Origin: an uncultured Bacteroides sp.
GTDB lineage: Bacteria > Bacteroidota > Bacteroidia > Bacteroidales > Bacteroidaceae
DNA: 11,068 nt
Assembly (NCBI GenBank): GCA_900555635.1
Contig: USLU01000115.1
Location: 1-11,068 of the forward strand
Reading direction: 5' to 3'
Made by a program: the position numbers and the translations under genes. The notes beneath the pieces are model-generated. The model was given only the letters and a program-made list of their open reading frames with translations. It did not search any database and was not told the origin of the DNA. Positions 1-7,000 of this stretch are shown here, piece after piece; position 1 is the stretch's first letter; each line of letters opens with the position of its first letter.

Positions 1-167
1 TCTTTACCCATTCCGATGTTTTCACCCGGATGGAATTCAGTACCTCTTTGACGAACGATGATGTTACCTGCTTTGCAAGCTTCGCCACCAAATATCTTAA
101 CGCCTAATCTTTTGCTCTGTGATTCACGGCCGTTCTTAGAACTACCAACACCTTTTTTATGTGCCAT
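1..167 (-). CDS. rpmA: 50S ribosomal protein L27 (partial, N-terminal part)
   Basis: Ribosomal protein L27 is part of the large subunit near the peptidyl-transferase centre. The reading frame begins at the ATG at 167-165 and gives MAHKKGVGSSKNGRESQSKR, followed by RLGVKIFGGE and RQRGTEFHPGENIGMGKD. This is the classic start of L27. The window edge cuts the gene after 55 codons, so about the last third of a usual L27 (roughly 85-90 residues) is missing. The MAHKK start follows Met directly, so there is no cleavable N-terminal extension of the kind known in Firmicutes. The gene lies 22 bp downstream of rplU on the same strand, the usual rplU-rpmA order, and should be co-transcribed from the promoter at 597-628. 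Confidence 0.97.
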   Translation of the reverse strand, partial: MAHKKGVGSSKNGRESQSKRLGVKIFGGEACKAGNIIVRQRGTEFHPGENIGMGK

Positions 168-189
168 TTCTTCTTTACTTTTTAATTGA

Positions 190-507
190 TTAAGCTACTA
201 CTTCTGTAATTGTTAACTCTGTGAATTGTTGACGGTGACCGTTTAATTTACGATATCCTTTTCTTCTTTTCTTGTGGAAAACAAGAACTTTGTCACCTTT
301 TACCAAGTTTGATACAACTTGACAAACAACTTTAGCACCTTCTACGGTAGGAAGACCTACAGTGATAGTACCGTCTTTGTCTACTAAAAGAACTTTGTCA
401 AATTCTACTGTTGCACCGTTTTCTGCATCTTGAATGTGGTGTACAAACAGCTTTTTGCCAGCTTCTGCTTTAAATTGCTGACCGTTAATTTCTACAATTG
501 CGTACAT
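190..507 (-). CDS. rplU: 50S ribosomal protein L21
   Basis: L21 binds 23S rRNA in the large ribosomal subunit. The 105-residue product begins MYAIVEINGQQFKAEAGKKL, the usual N-terminus of bacterial L21, and carries the conserved C-terminal stretch with FHKKRRKGYRKLNGHRQ at about residues 77-93. The length matches the family (about 100-105 residues). The ATG at 507-505 is preceded by AT-rich sequence with no clear Shine-Dalgarno site, normal for Bacteroidetes. It is the first gene of the rplU-rpmA pair. Its roughly 80-nt 5' leader contains a compact two-stem fold (533-584), so expression may be controlled at the RNA level, as known for other ribosomal protein operons. Confidence 0.98.
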   Translation of the reverse strand: MYAIVEINGQQFKAEAGKKLFVHHIQDAENGATVEFDKVLLVDKDGTITVGLPTVEGAKVVCQVVSNLVKGDKVLVFHKKRRKGYRKLNGHRQQFTELTITEVVA

Positions 508-532
508 TCTTATATATAATGTATAGTTAGCT

Positions 533-584
533 CCGTCGGGTGGTTTCTAATCACTTAGAAATCTCTTGATTGAACCCGGTGCGG
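533..584 (-). promoter_or_regulatory. Structured 5' leader of rplU-rpmA (two-stem RNA with GUGA loop)
   Basis: Read on the minus strand, the leader folds into an apical 7-bp perfect stem, TTTCTAA/TTAGAAA, closed by a GTGA loop (GNRA type; 544-561). Below it is a second stem, CGGGT/ACCCG (537-541 with 574-578), and possibly a third short stem, CGG/CCG (582-584 with 533-535). The arms are joined by an asymmetric internal loop. The element lies wholly within the transcript predicted from the promoter at 597-628 and ends about 25 nt before the rplU ATG. Ribosomal protein leaders often work as autoregulatory binding sites. That L21 or another protein binds here is inference. Confidence 0.55.
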
Positions 585-596
585 AATAATCGGGCA

Positions 597-628
597 CAAA
601 AGTACTATTTATTTTTAGAATAGACAAA
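597..628 (-). promoter_or_regulatory. Bacteroidetes-type promoter of rplU-rpmA
   Basis: On the minus strand a TTTG (-33 element, 628-625) is followed after exactly 20 bp by TACTTTTG (604-597), a full match to the Bacteroides -7 consensus TAnnTTTG. The expected start of transcription is near 590, giving a leader of about 80 nt before the rplU ATG. Both boxes and their spacing fit the primary sigma factor of Bacteroides. Confidence 0.8.
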
Positions 629-693
629 TCTTCTATTGCTTTTTTAATTTTATAAGTTCGTTGGCAGAGTTAATTTGTAATGTTTGGGCATTT

Positions 694-2682
694 CTACAAG
701 AAGGGTTTCAATAAATAGATTCCTGCAACTGCTGCGAGTATTACAAGAACTGCAAAGAGTACAAGTAATATCAGGCTATAGAAGAACATGAGCAATGTTT
801 TCCAGAAACTTCTCCACCATGTGCAGTGGTACAACTGTTTGTAGTCCCAGCAAAAGAGGAAGAATATGACCCCTATAGATACTTCGTACAAGTCGTTTAC
901 CCTGGCAGTGCCGTTGAATGGTAGTACGATGATGCTTATCAGAAGTATTTGGCAGGCTATAAAGGCTTGTATGAACACATGTTCTGTAAGGTTGTACGTC
1001 GTTTTTTGTTTCCTGCGGTAGAAAGCAAATAGTGTGGCTAGTGCAAAAAGTGGCAGGGTGGCAATGATGCGGAAAGCTTTGTTACCATGTCCCCAACTTT
1101 TCATCAGGTTCCATACCTTCAGCAAGAAGGGAGAGTGCTGGAGATACTGTTCTATCTTATCGGTTACTACTGAACCGCTTTCCAGTAATTCGTCTATTAA
1201 GTCTTTATCGCTATCATCATATACGGAAGTGACAAAGGCAGAATCGGTCTTCGCAGCAGATTCTAGTTGCTTTTCCAGTTGCTGAATAGTAATGGAGTAT
1301 ATTTGTTTGGTTTCCGGTGTTTGGGCTTTCTCCATTTCCTTTTCCAACTTGTTTTTAACATCCGAAAGTTTTGCCGTATCATTCTGTTTTTTCCTTGCTT
1401 TCGGGTTCAAAGCTTCGGGGTCGACCAGCTGCACACACATAATATAGAGGGCTGCCAGGACGAATAAAGTTTGAAACGGTCGGAAATAGTGCACACGTTT
1501 GCCCCCGATGAAGTCGCGAATCATATAACCCGGACGGTAAAGAAGTTCCAGTAATGTGCGTCCGAAGCCGTTGTCTATGTTGGTAAAACCTCCCATGATG
1601 TTCTTAAAAGCATTGCTGAGGTGGTAGCGGGGAGTGTTACGGGTTTGTCCGCATCGGTTGCAGAAATTGCCGGTATAGGAGGTTCCACAATTTTGGCACG
1701 TACTGGGGTTGTCGTCGATAGAAGGGGTTTCCCTGCCTCGGATCAGTTTGATGTGGAGAGCACGCAAACGTATTTTGCAAGGTTTCCACCTCGGTTCAAG
1801 GAAAGCAGCTACCTTCTTGGGCAAGATTCTTCTTTTCTGCAAAATTCCCCAAAGGGTCAGAATAAATAAAAGGGCAAAGACCCAAGTCTCTGAAGTACCC
1901 ATTTCTTCGTACGTCAGCCATAGGAAGAACGCAAGTAACAGTATTTGCCATATGTTTATCATTTTTCTTTTACGAGGGGCTGGAGAATCATTTTCGGGCA
2001 AAAGGATCTTTTCCGAATTAGGAATTGATAGTTGTTTGTCGCTGCCGTCCAATAATTCATCCAGCGTACTCATAATTTTCCAATGGGGATACTTGCTTAA
2101 TTCTTGTGCGGTGGTTACACCGTGGGTTACTCCTGCAAAGTCTACTCCGGCATTCTGTGCGGTTTCGGCATCTACCGTGCTATCGCCTATATACAATGTT
2201 TCGGCTTTGGAGGCATGTAGTTGCTTGATGGCTAATAAGAGTCCTTCGGGCGATGGCTTGGCTGCTTTTACATCTTCTCCGCCGATAATGATATCCATAA
2301 AGTTGGCGGGGAAATGCTGGTCGAGCAGTTCTTTAATGCGATAACGGTATTTGGTCGAGATGATTCCGATGCGTGCACCGGCATCTTTCAGAGCTATCAG
2401 TACCGATTTGGTTTCGAGAAAAAGCACGGTGTTCACGGTCATGTGCGTATCGGCTTCCTTACGGTACTCTTCTCTAAAACCCGTTAACTGTTCTGCATCC
2501 GTCACTCTGGTAAGGATAGAAAAAGAATCTTCCAGGGTTTTGCCGATGGTACGTTTTATCTGGTCATCCGTCACGTCCATGTATCCGTGGCGAGTGAGTA
2601 CATTGCGAAAGCAAGTGACGATACCACGCGACGAGTCGGCGAGGGTGTAGTCAAAGTCGAATAGATAGGTCGTGTAACTCAT
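694..2682 (-). CDS. HAD-family phosphatase fused to a DUF3667-like zinc-ribbon membrane protein
   Basis: The 662-residue product has two unlike halves. Residues 1-215 form a HAD hydrolase of the phosphoglycolate phosphatase/PGM type: motif I DFDYT (D9, D11), motif II Ser109 in GIIST, motif III Lys142 in AAKPSP, and motif IV IGDSTVDAE (D167, D171). All catalytic residues are present. After a polar linker come two hydrophobic segments (about 245-258 and 267-283), then a CQNCG...CNRCG zinc ribbon (C329, C332, C341, C344). A DUF3667-like region follows, with RPGYMIRDFIGGKR at 383-396, a membrane helix (402-420), a predicted coiled coil (about 436-485) and several C-terminal helices. I chose the ATG at 2682-2680; an in-frame TTG at 2700 would add six residues but overlaps a -7-like box. 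Another ATG at 1962 (Met241) starts exactly at the membrane part. Substrate unknown; phosphatase activity on the cytoplasmic face is inferred. Confidence 0.85.
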   Translation of the reverse strand: MSYTTYLFDFDYTLADSSRGIVTCFRNVLTRHGYMDVTDDQIKRTIGKTLEDSFSILTRVTDAEQLTGFREEYRKEADTHMTVNTVLFLETKSVLIALKDAGARIGIISTKYRYRIKELLDQHFPANFMDIIIGGEDVKAAKPSPEGLLLAIKQLHASKAETLYIGDSTVDAETAQNAGVDFAGVTHGVTTAQELSKYPHWKIMSTLDELLDGSDKQLSIPNSEKILLPENDSPAPRKRKMINIWQILLLAFFLWLTYEEMGTSETWVFALLFILTLWGILQKRRILPKKVAAFLEPRWKPCKIRLRALHIKLIRGRETPSIDDNPSTCQNCGTSYTGNFCNRCGQTRNTPRYHLSNAFKNIMGGFTNIDNGFGRTLLELLYRPGYMIRDFIGGKRVHYFRPFQTLFVLAALYIMCVQLVDPEALNPKARKKQNDTAKLSDVKNKLEKEMEKAQTPETKQIYSITIQQLEKQLESAAKTDSAFVTSVYDDSDKDLIDELLESGSVVTDKIEQYLQHSPFLLKVWNLMKSWGHGNKAFRIIATLPLFALATLFAFYRRKQKTTYNLTEHVFIQAFIACQILLISIIVLPFNGTARVNDLYEVSIGVIFFLFCWDYKQLYHCTWWRSFWKTLLMFFYSLILLVLFAVLVILAAVAGIYLLKPFL

Positions 2683-2697
2683 TGTCGCTTTTTGGGG

Positions 2698-2705
2698 CAA
2701 AGATA
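2698..2705 (-). promoter_or_regulatory. Possible -7 box for the HAD-DUF3667 gene
   Basis: Minus-strand TATCTTTG matches the Bacteroides TAnnTTTG consensus and lies 15 bp upstream of the ATG at 2682. It implies a very short leader of about 10 nt. No clear TTTG is found 19-21 bp further upstream, so the call rests on one box only. The 135-bp gap (2683-2817) is shared with the divergent GH92 gene, for which I found no convincing promoter; TAAGTTTA at 2777-2784 on the plus strand differs from the -7 consensus at one position and lacks a good partner. Confidence 0.35.
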
Positions 2706-2817
2706 GTTGATTGTCGGAGAAAATGTCTTATTTTTGTTCACTAGAATTTAGTTACGACAGAGAATAAGTGTTTTTTTAAGTTTAGTTGTTCTATATGCAA
2801 GTTAACTATGTAATATT

Positions 2818-5046
2818 ATGAAATTGCTAAAATCTACTTTTTTAATTACGGCTTTTTTATCATTTGCAGCTTGCACGCCTCGTACTACGGATGGCGTAGA
2901 ACAATCTTATGCAGATTATGTGAATCCTTTTATTGGTACGGACTTTACCGGAAACACTTATCCGGGAGCTCAGGCACCGTTCGGTATGGTACAACTCAGC
3001 CCGGACAATGGATTGCCGGGATGGGATAGAATCTCAGGCTATTTCTATCCGGATAGCACGATTGCGGGGTTCAGCCACACACATCTTTCCGGTACGGGAG
3101 CAGGCGATTTGTACGATATCTCTTTTATGCCCGTCACACTTCCTTATAAAGAAGCTGAAGCGCCGTTGGGCATTCACTCTTTATTCTCTCACGACGATGA
3201 ATCGGCAAATGCCGGCTATTATCAGGTACGATTAACCGACTATAATATCAATGTCGAGTTGACCGCTACCGAGCGTTGCGGTATTCAACGCTATACTTTC
3301 CCTGAAGCCGACGCTGCCATCTTCCTTAATTTGAGGAAAGCGATGAATTGGGATTTTACAAACGACTCGCATATAGAAGCAGTCGATTCCGTAACCATTC
3401 AAGGATATCGTTACTCCGACGGTTGGGCGCGCGACCAACGTATCTATTTCCGTACCCGCTTCTCCCGTCCCATCGGTAGCATGCAGCTCGATACTGCCGC
3501 CATCGTGAAAGATGGCAAGAGGATAGGGACGTCCGTCATTGCCCGCTTCGATTTTAAAACCAAACAGGGTGAACAGATTCTTGTCAACACGGCTATTTCC
3601 GGCGTGAGCATGGAAGGTGCTGCACGTAACCTTGCTGCCGAAGTTCCCGATAATGATTTTGATAAATACCTTGCCGCCACCCGTAAGAACTGGAACGAAC
3701 AACTCTCTAAAATTGAAATCAAATGTGACGACCGGGATGAAAAGGTAAAATTCTATACCGCGTTATATCACTCCATGCTGGCACCTACTATCTACAATGA
3801 CGTGGATGGCGCGTATTACGGTCCCGACAAACAAGTACATCAGGCAGATGGTTGGACAAATTACAGCACTTTCTCCCTATGGGATACTTACCGTGCCGCC
3901 CATCCTCTCTATACCTATATGGAACCGCAACGTGTCAATGATATGGTGAAGTCGTTTCTGGCTTTTTACGAGCAGAACGGACGCCTTCCGGTATGGAACT
4001 TTCAGGGTGGTGAAACGGATATGATGATAGGCTATCACTCTGTGCCGGTCATTGTAGATGCTTATTTAAAAGGTATAGGCAATTTTGATGCTAAGAAAGC
4101 ACTGGATGCTTGCGTAGCTACAGCCAATATAGATTCTTACCGGGAAATAGGACTTTATAAGAAGTACGGATATGTACCTTGTAATGTAGAAGATCAGTAT
4201 AATGTTGAAAACTGGTCACTCTCCAAAACATTGGAATATGCTTACGATGACTACTGTATAGCCCGCATGGCCGAGAAGCTTGGTGAAAAGCAGATTGCGG
4301 ACGAATTTTATAAGCGTTCACAGAATTATAAGAATGTATATAATCCGCAAAGCGGTTTCATGCAACCTCGTGATGATAAAGGTGTCTTTATAAAAGACTT
4401 CTGCCCCGACGATTATACTCCGCATATTTGCGAAAGCAACGGTTGGCAATACTTCTGGTCCGTGCAGCAGGATATAGACGGATTGATTGCATTGGCTGGC
4501 GGCAAGGAACGGTTTGCACAGAAACTGGACAGTATGTTTACTTATAACCCCTCTGCCGATGAAGATTTGCCTATTTTCAGTACGGGAATGATCGGGCAAT
4601 ATGCACATGGCAATGAGCCGAGCCACCATGTTATCTACTTATTCAATGCAGTAGGGGAACCATGGAAGACTCAGAAATATGCCGCCGAAGTGATGCACGA
4701 ATTGTATAAGAATACCCCCGCCGGCTTGTGTGGAAATGAAGATTGCGGTCAGATGTCCGCCTGGTATGTATTCAGTGCGATGGGATTCTATCCGGTTGAC
4801 CCCATTAGCGGTAAATACGAAATAGGTACTCCGATGTATCCCGAAGTGAAGATGCATCTGCCTAACGGTAAGACTTTTACAATACTTGCACCGGGAGCAA
4901 GCAAGGAAAACTGCTATATTCAGTCAGTGAAATTAAAAGGAGAACCCTATCCTTATGATAAGACCTACATTACACATGAGCAAATAATGGATGGCAGTGT
5001 CTTTGAATTTAAGATGGGACCTACTCCGGGCACGGTATTTGAATAA
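2818..5046 (+). CDS. GH92 family exo-alpha-mannosidase, lipoprotein
   Basis: GH92 enzymes are calcium-dependent, inverting exo-alpha-mannosidases that trim N-glycans and mannans. The 742-residue protein opens with a lipoprotein signal peptide ending FAAC (Cys19), so it is membrane-anchored. No acidic run follows the Cys, so surface export is not clear. The N-terminal domain has VNPFIGTDFTGNTYPGA and APFGMVQLSPD (about 35-63) and GFSHTHLSGTGAGD (84-97). The catalytic domain has the presumed acid Glu539 in ICESNGWQYFW and the presumed base Asp642 in GNEDCGQMSAWYVFSAMGFYP. At the place where alpha-1,2-specific BT3990 has a His-Glu pair, this protein has a shorter segment (about 584-593) without it, followed by YAHGNEPSHH. 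A linkage other than alpha-1,2 is therefore likely (inference). The gene heads the run that continues into the sigma factor 109 bp downstream. Confidence 0.93.
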   Translation: MKLLKSTFLITAFLSFAACTPRTTDGVEQSYADYVNPFIGTDFTGNTYPGAQAPFGMVQLSPDNGLPGWDRISGYFYPDSTIAGFSHTHLSGTGAGDLYDISFMPVTLPYKEAEAPLGIHSLFSHDDESANAGYYQVRLTDYNINVELTATERCGIQRYTFPEADAAIFLNLRKAMNWDFTNDSHIEAVDSVTIQGYRYSDGWARDQRIYFRTRFSRPIGSMQLDTAAIVKDGKRIGTSVIARFDFKTKQGEQILVNTAISGVSMEGAARNLAAEVPDNDFDKYLAATRKNWNEQLSKIEIKCDDRDEKVKFYTALYHSMLAPTIYNDVDGAYYGPDKQVHQADGWTNYSTFSLWDTYRAAHPLYTYMEPQRVNDMVKSFLAFYEQNGRLPVWNFQGGETDMMIGYHSVPVIVDAYLKGIGNFDAKKALDACVATANIDSYREIGLYKKYGYVPCNVEDQYNVENWSLSKTLEYAYDDYCIARMAEKLGEKQIADEFYKRSQNYKNVYNPQSGFMQPRDDKGVFIKDFCPDDYTPHICESNGWQYFWSVQQDIDGLIALAGGKERFAQKLDSMFTYNPSADEDLPIFSTGMIGQYAHGNEPSHHVIYLFNAVGEPWKTQKYAAEVMHELYKNTPAGLCGNEDCGQMSAWYVFSAMGFYPVDPISGKYEIGTPMYPEVKMHLPNGKTFTILAPGASKENCYIQSVKLKGEPYPYDKTYITHEQIMDGSVFEFKMGPTPGTVFE

Positions 5047-5049
5047 GAT

Positions 5050-5134
5050 GATGAAAGGATAAGATGATAGGAAGATGAAAGGATGAGATGATAAGAGGAT
5101 GAAGTGACGGGATGATTAAGGTGATAGAGTGACG
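5050..5134 (+). repeat. Degenerate 24-bp tandem repeat, purine-rich
   Basis: Directly after the GH92 stop codon the plus strand is almost all A and G apart from T in GATGA-like words. Units start at 5050, 5074 and 5098, a 24-bp period. The first two share a 20-bp block, GATGAAAGGATRAGATGATA, with one difference. The third (GATGAAGTGACGGGATGATTA) is more diverged, and a fourth trace begins near 5122. It fills most of the gap between the GH92 gene and the sigma factor. Confidence 0.75.
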
Positions 5135-5155
5135 TCAGATATAGGATATGAAAAT

Positions 5156-5749
5156 ATGAATGAAAATTTTGACCTGACTTATAAACTTCTTTTCCGGAAG
5201 TATTACACGAATCTGCTCTTCTATGCCACGCGCATTGTTGGCGAAGAAGAAGCGGAGGATGTAGTACAAGATGTATTTGTAGAACTATGGCGTAGGCAAG
5301 AGTCGATGACTGTAGGTGACCAGATACAGGCCTTTTTGTATAGGGCGGTGTATACCCGTGCACTGAATGTATTGAAGCATCGGGATATCAAGAACAGCTA
5401 CGAGGCTGTTATGCTGGAAATTCACCAAAAGAGGATAGAGTTTTATCAGCCGGATAGCAACGATGTGGTGAAAAGAATAGAAGACGGAGAACTACGGAAG
5501 GAATTGTTCGATGCCATTAATGAATTGCCGGACAAGTGTAAAATGGTTTTCAAACTAAGTTATATGCACGACATGAAGAATAAAGAGATAGCCGAAACGA
5601 TGGGGATTTCGTTGCGTACCGTGGAGGCTCACATGTATAAAGCTCTGAAGTTATTGCGCGATAGATTAGGCTATTTGAACCTGATGACGGCATTGTTATT
5701 TCTAGGTAAAGTAAGTGTTTTTGTAAAGAGCGTTGTTTTATTAGCATAA
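5156..5749 (+). CDS. ECF-type RNA polymerase sigma factor (Bacteroides expansion family)
   Basis: This 197-residue protein is an extracytoplasmic-function sigma factor that directs RNA polymerase to glycan-use genes. Region 2 lies at about residues 9-48 (YKLLFRKYYTNLLFYATRIV, then EDVVQDVFVELWRR). Region 4 lies at about 116-170, with a helix-turn-helix, KNKEIAETMGISLRTVEAHMYKAL. A hydrophobic tail (LMTALLFLGKVSVFVKSVVLLA, 176-197) follows, as often seen in this Bacteroidetes group. I chose the ATG at 5156; a GTG at 5129 would add nine residues that fall in the tandem repeat region and look unlike an ECF N-terminus. The anti-sigma gene starts 3 bp after the stop, the usual coupled pair. No promoter was recognised in the repeat-rich gap, so read-through from the upstream GH92 gene is possible. 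Confidence 0.94.
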   Translation: MNENFDLTYKLLFRKYYTNLLFYATRIVGEEEAEDVVQDVFVELWRRQESMTVGDQIQAFLYRAVYTRALNVLKHRDIKNSYEAVMLEIHQKRIEFYQPDSNDVVKRIEDGELRKELFDAINELPDKCKMVFKLSYMHDMKNKEIAETMGISLRTVEAHMYKALKLLRDRLGYLNLMTALLFLGKVSVFVKSVVLLA

Positions 5750-5752
5750 TGA

Positions 5753-6754
5753 ATGAAAGAAGAAATGAATAAGTTGAATGATGAAATAGTAGCTAAATTC
5801 CTTATGGGTGGATGTACGGAGGATGAACTTCGTGAGGTGAACACCTGGCTGGGTGAGTCAAGGGGGAATGCTCGCGAATTGTTCAAACTTGAAGAAGTAT
5901 ATCACTTGGGGAAATTAGCCGGTGACTCGGATGAAGAGAAGGTTGAGAAAGCGGAGAGACGACTGTTGAAGAGATTGGAGCAAGAGAAAAACAAACAATA
6001 TAAGGTACGGCGGATGTACGGCTGGATGCGGTATGCCGCAATGTTTATCGGAATCTTTATATTGGGAGGCATGGGATATCTTCTCTTACAGAATTACGAT
6101 CAGACGGAAGAATTGCTGGCAGTAACCACTCAGGATACGGTCAAGGAACTGAAATTGCCCGATGGAACACAAGTCTGGCTGAATAAGCATACAACCTTGA
6201 AATATCCGCGTGAGTTTTCGGAAACAGGAAGAAAGGTGTATCTTGAAGGTGAAGGGTATTTCGAGGTAAAAAGAAATCCGGAAAAGCCTTTCATCGTGCA
6301 GAGTGAGGCGATGCAGGTCAAGGTATTGGGTACGGTTTTCAACCTGAAATCGGATAAGGTAAAGATGTCTGCGGTAGCCACCCTCCTGAAAGGAGAAATA
6401 GAAGTAAAAGGTAATCATGAAGAAGGCATGATCGTGTTGTCTCCCGGACAAAAAGCCGAATTGAACGGCGTCACCCGCAGATTGGTTGTGAAGCAGGTAG
6501 ATACCGGCTTTGAGAACTGGCACGATAACCAATTCATCTTTGATAAAGCGGACATATACACGATAGCCCGTACATTGGAAAATTCTTATGGTGTGAAGAT
6601 CATTCTGGCTCCCGACATTGACGTGAAAAAGACCTATTCCGGTACGCTCAAGAAGAAAGAGAATGTAGAGGCGGTTTTGAAGCAGGTAAAGAATGTTATT
6701 CCAATAGAATATAAGGTTGTGGGAAATAGTGTGTTCCTATCATCAAAGAAATGA
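5753..6754 (+). CDS. FecR-family anti-sigma factor with C-terminal DUF4974-like domain
   Basis: The 333-residue inner-membrane protein should hold the neighbouring sigma factor inactive until a TonB-dependent transporter signals through its periplasmic part. Residues 1-85 are a cytoplasmic, sigma-binding region with a helical charged segment (about 60-84). One membrane helix follows (93-113, YAAMFIGIFILGGMGYLLL). The FecR domain spans about 125-230, with KLPDGTQVWLNKHTTLKYP and YLEGEGYFEVKRNPEKPFIV. The C-terminal part (about 257-331: FIFDKADIYTIARTLENSYG, then TYSGTLKKKENVEAVL) looks like DUF4974, the module common in Bacteroidetes FecR proteins. The start is ATG 5753, 3 bp after the sigma stop; ATG 5765 (Met5) is equally possible. 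The partner SusC-like transporter with a signalling extension is not in the window. Confidence 0.94.
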   Translation: MKEEMNKLNDEIVAKFLMGGCTEDELREVNTWLGESRGNARELFKLEEVYHLGKLAGDSDEEKVEKAERRLLKRLEQEKNKQYKVRRMYGWMRYAAMFIGIFILGGMGYLLLQNYDQTEELLAVTTQDTVKELKLPDGTQVWLNKHTTLKYPREFSETGRKVYLEGEGYFEVKRNPEKPFIVQSEAMQVKVLGTVFNLKSDKVKMSAVATLLKGEIEVKGNHEEGMIVLSPGQKAELNGVTRRLVVKQVDTGFENWHDNQFIFDKADIYTIARTLENSYGVKIILAPDIDVKKTYSGTLKKKENVEAVLKQVKNVIPIEYKVVGNSVFLSSKK

Positions 6755-6822
6755 TAAATAATAAATGTGATTCAATAGTTAAATTGGGGGCATAATGCTT
6801 TTAGACATGAGCTAAACAGAAT

Positions 6823-6919
6823 ATTATTTTTCAGACAGAAGAACAAAAGAACAAAAAGAAAAACATAAGCTATAGCACGCTACGAGTATGTTCTTTTGTT
6901 CTTATGTCTGAAAAATAAT
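6823..6919 (+). repeat. 31-bp inverted repeat (hairpin) between the anti-sigma and second GH92 genes
   Basis: The arms 6823-6853 and 6889-6919 pair over 31 bp with a single mismatch, around a 35-nt loop. The left arm runs ATTATTTTTCAGACA, two unmatched-side bases, then AGAACAAAAGAACA; the right arm is its complement, ending CTGAAAAATAAT, followed by TCTTTTGTC. In RNA this would be a very stable stem and could end the sigma/anti-sigma transcript, although no long U run follows it. The 246-bp gap (6755-7000) holds nothing else clear; I found no good TTTG/TAnnTTTG promoter for the second GH92 downstream of the hairpin. Confidence 0.85.
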
Positions 6920-7000
6920 TCTTTTGTCATTTAACTCATATCCCTACAGAGAAGAAGTAATTCAATAGCTGATTTGCATAAATAATAAATACCTAATATC

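Noticed and set aside
619..637. A 6-bp hairpin (AATAGA/TCTATT) as terminator of the HAD-DUF3667 gene
   Set aside because: It overlaps the -33 box of the rplU promoter, is short, and no T run follows it on the minus strand.
1709..2344. A 211-codon plus-strand open frame inside the HAD-DUF3667 gene
   Set aside because: The minus strand encodes intact HAD motifs over the same bases. The plus frame has no start context or motif.
2683..2700. TTG start for the HAD-DUF3667 gene
   Set aside because: It overlaps a -7-like box and adds six residues before the hydrophobic strand that normally opens a HAD domain; the ATG at 2682 fits better.
5047..5134. A CRISPR array in the repeat region
   Set aside because: The units are adjacent, degenerate and only 24 bp apart, with no unique spacers and no cas genes.
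5129..5155. GTG start giving a sigma factor nine residues longer
   Set aside because: The extra residues fall in the tandem repeat region and are not typical of ECF sigma N-termini. The ATG at 5156 gives the usual start.
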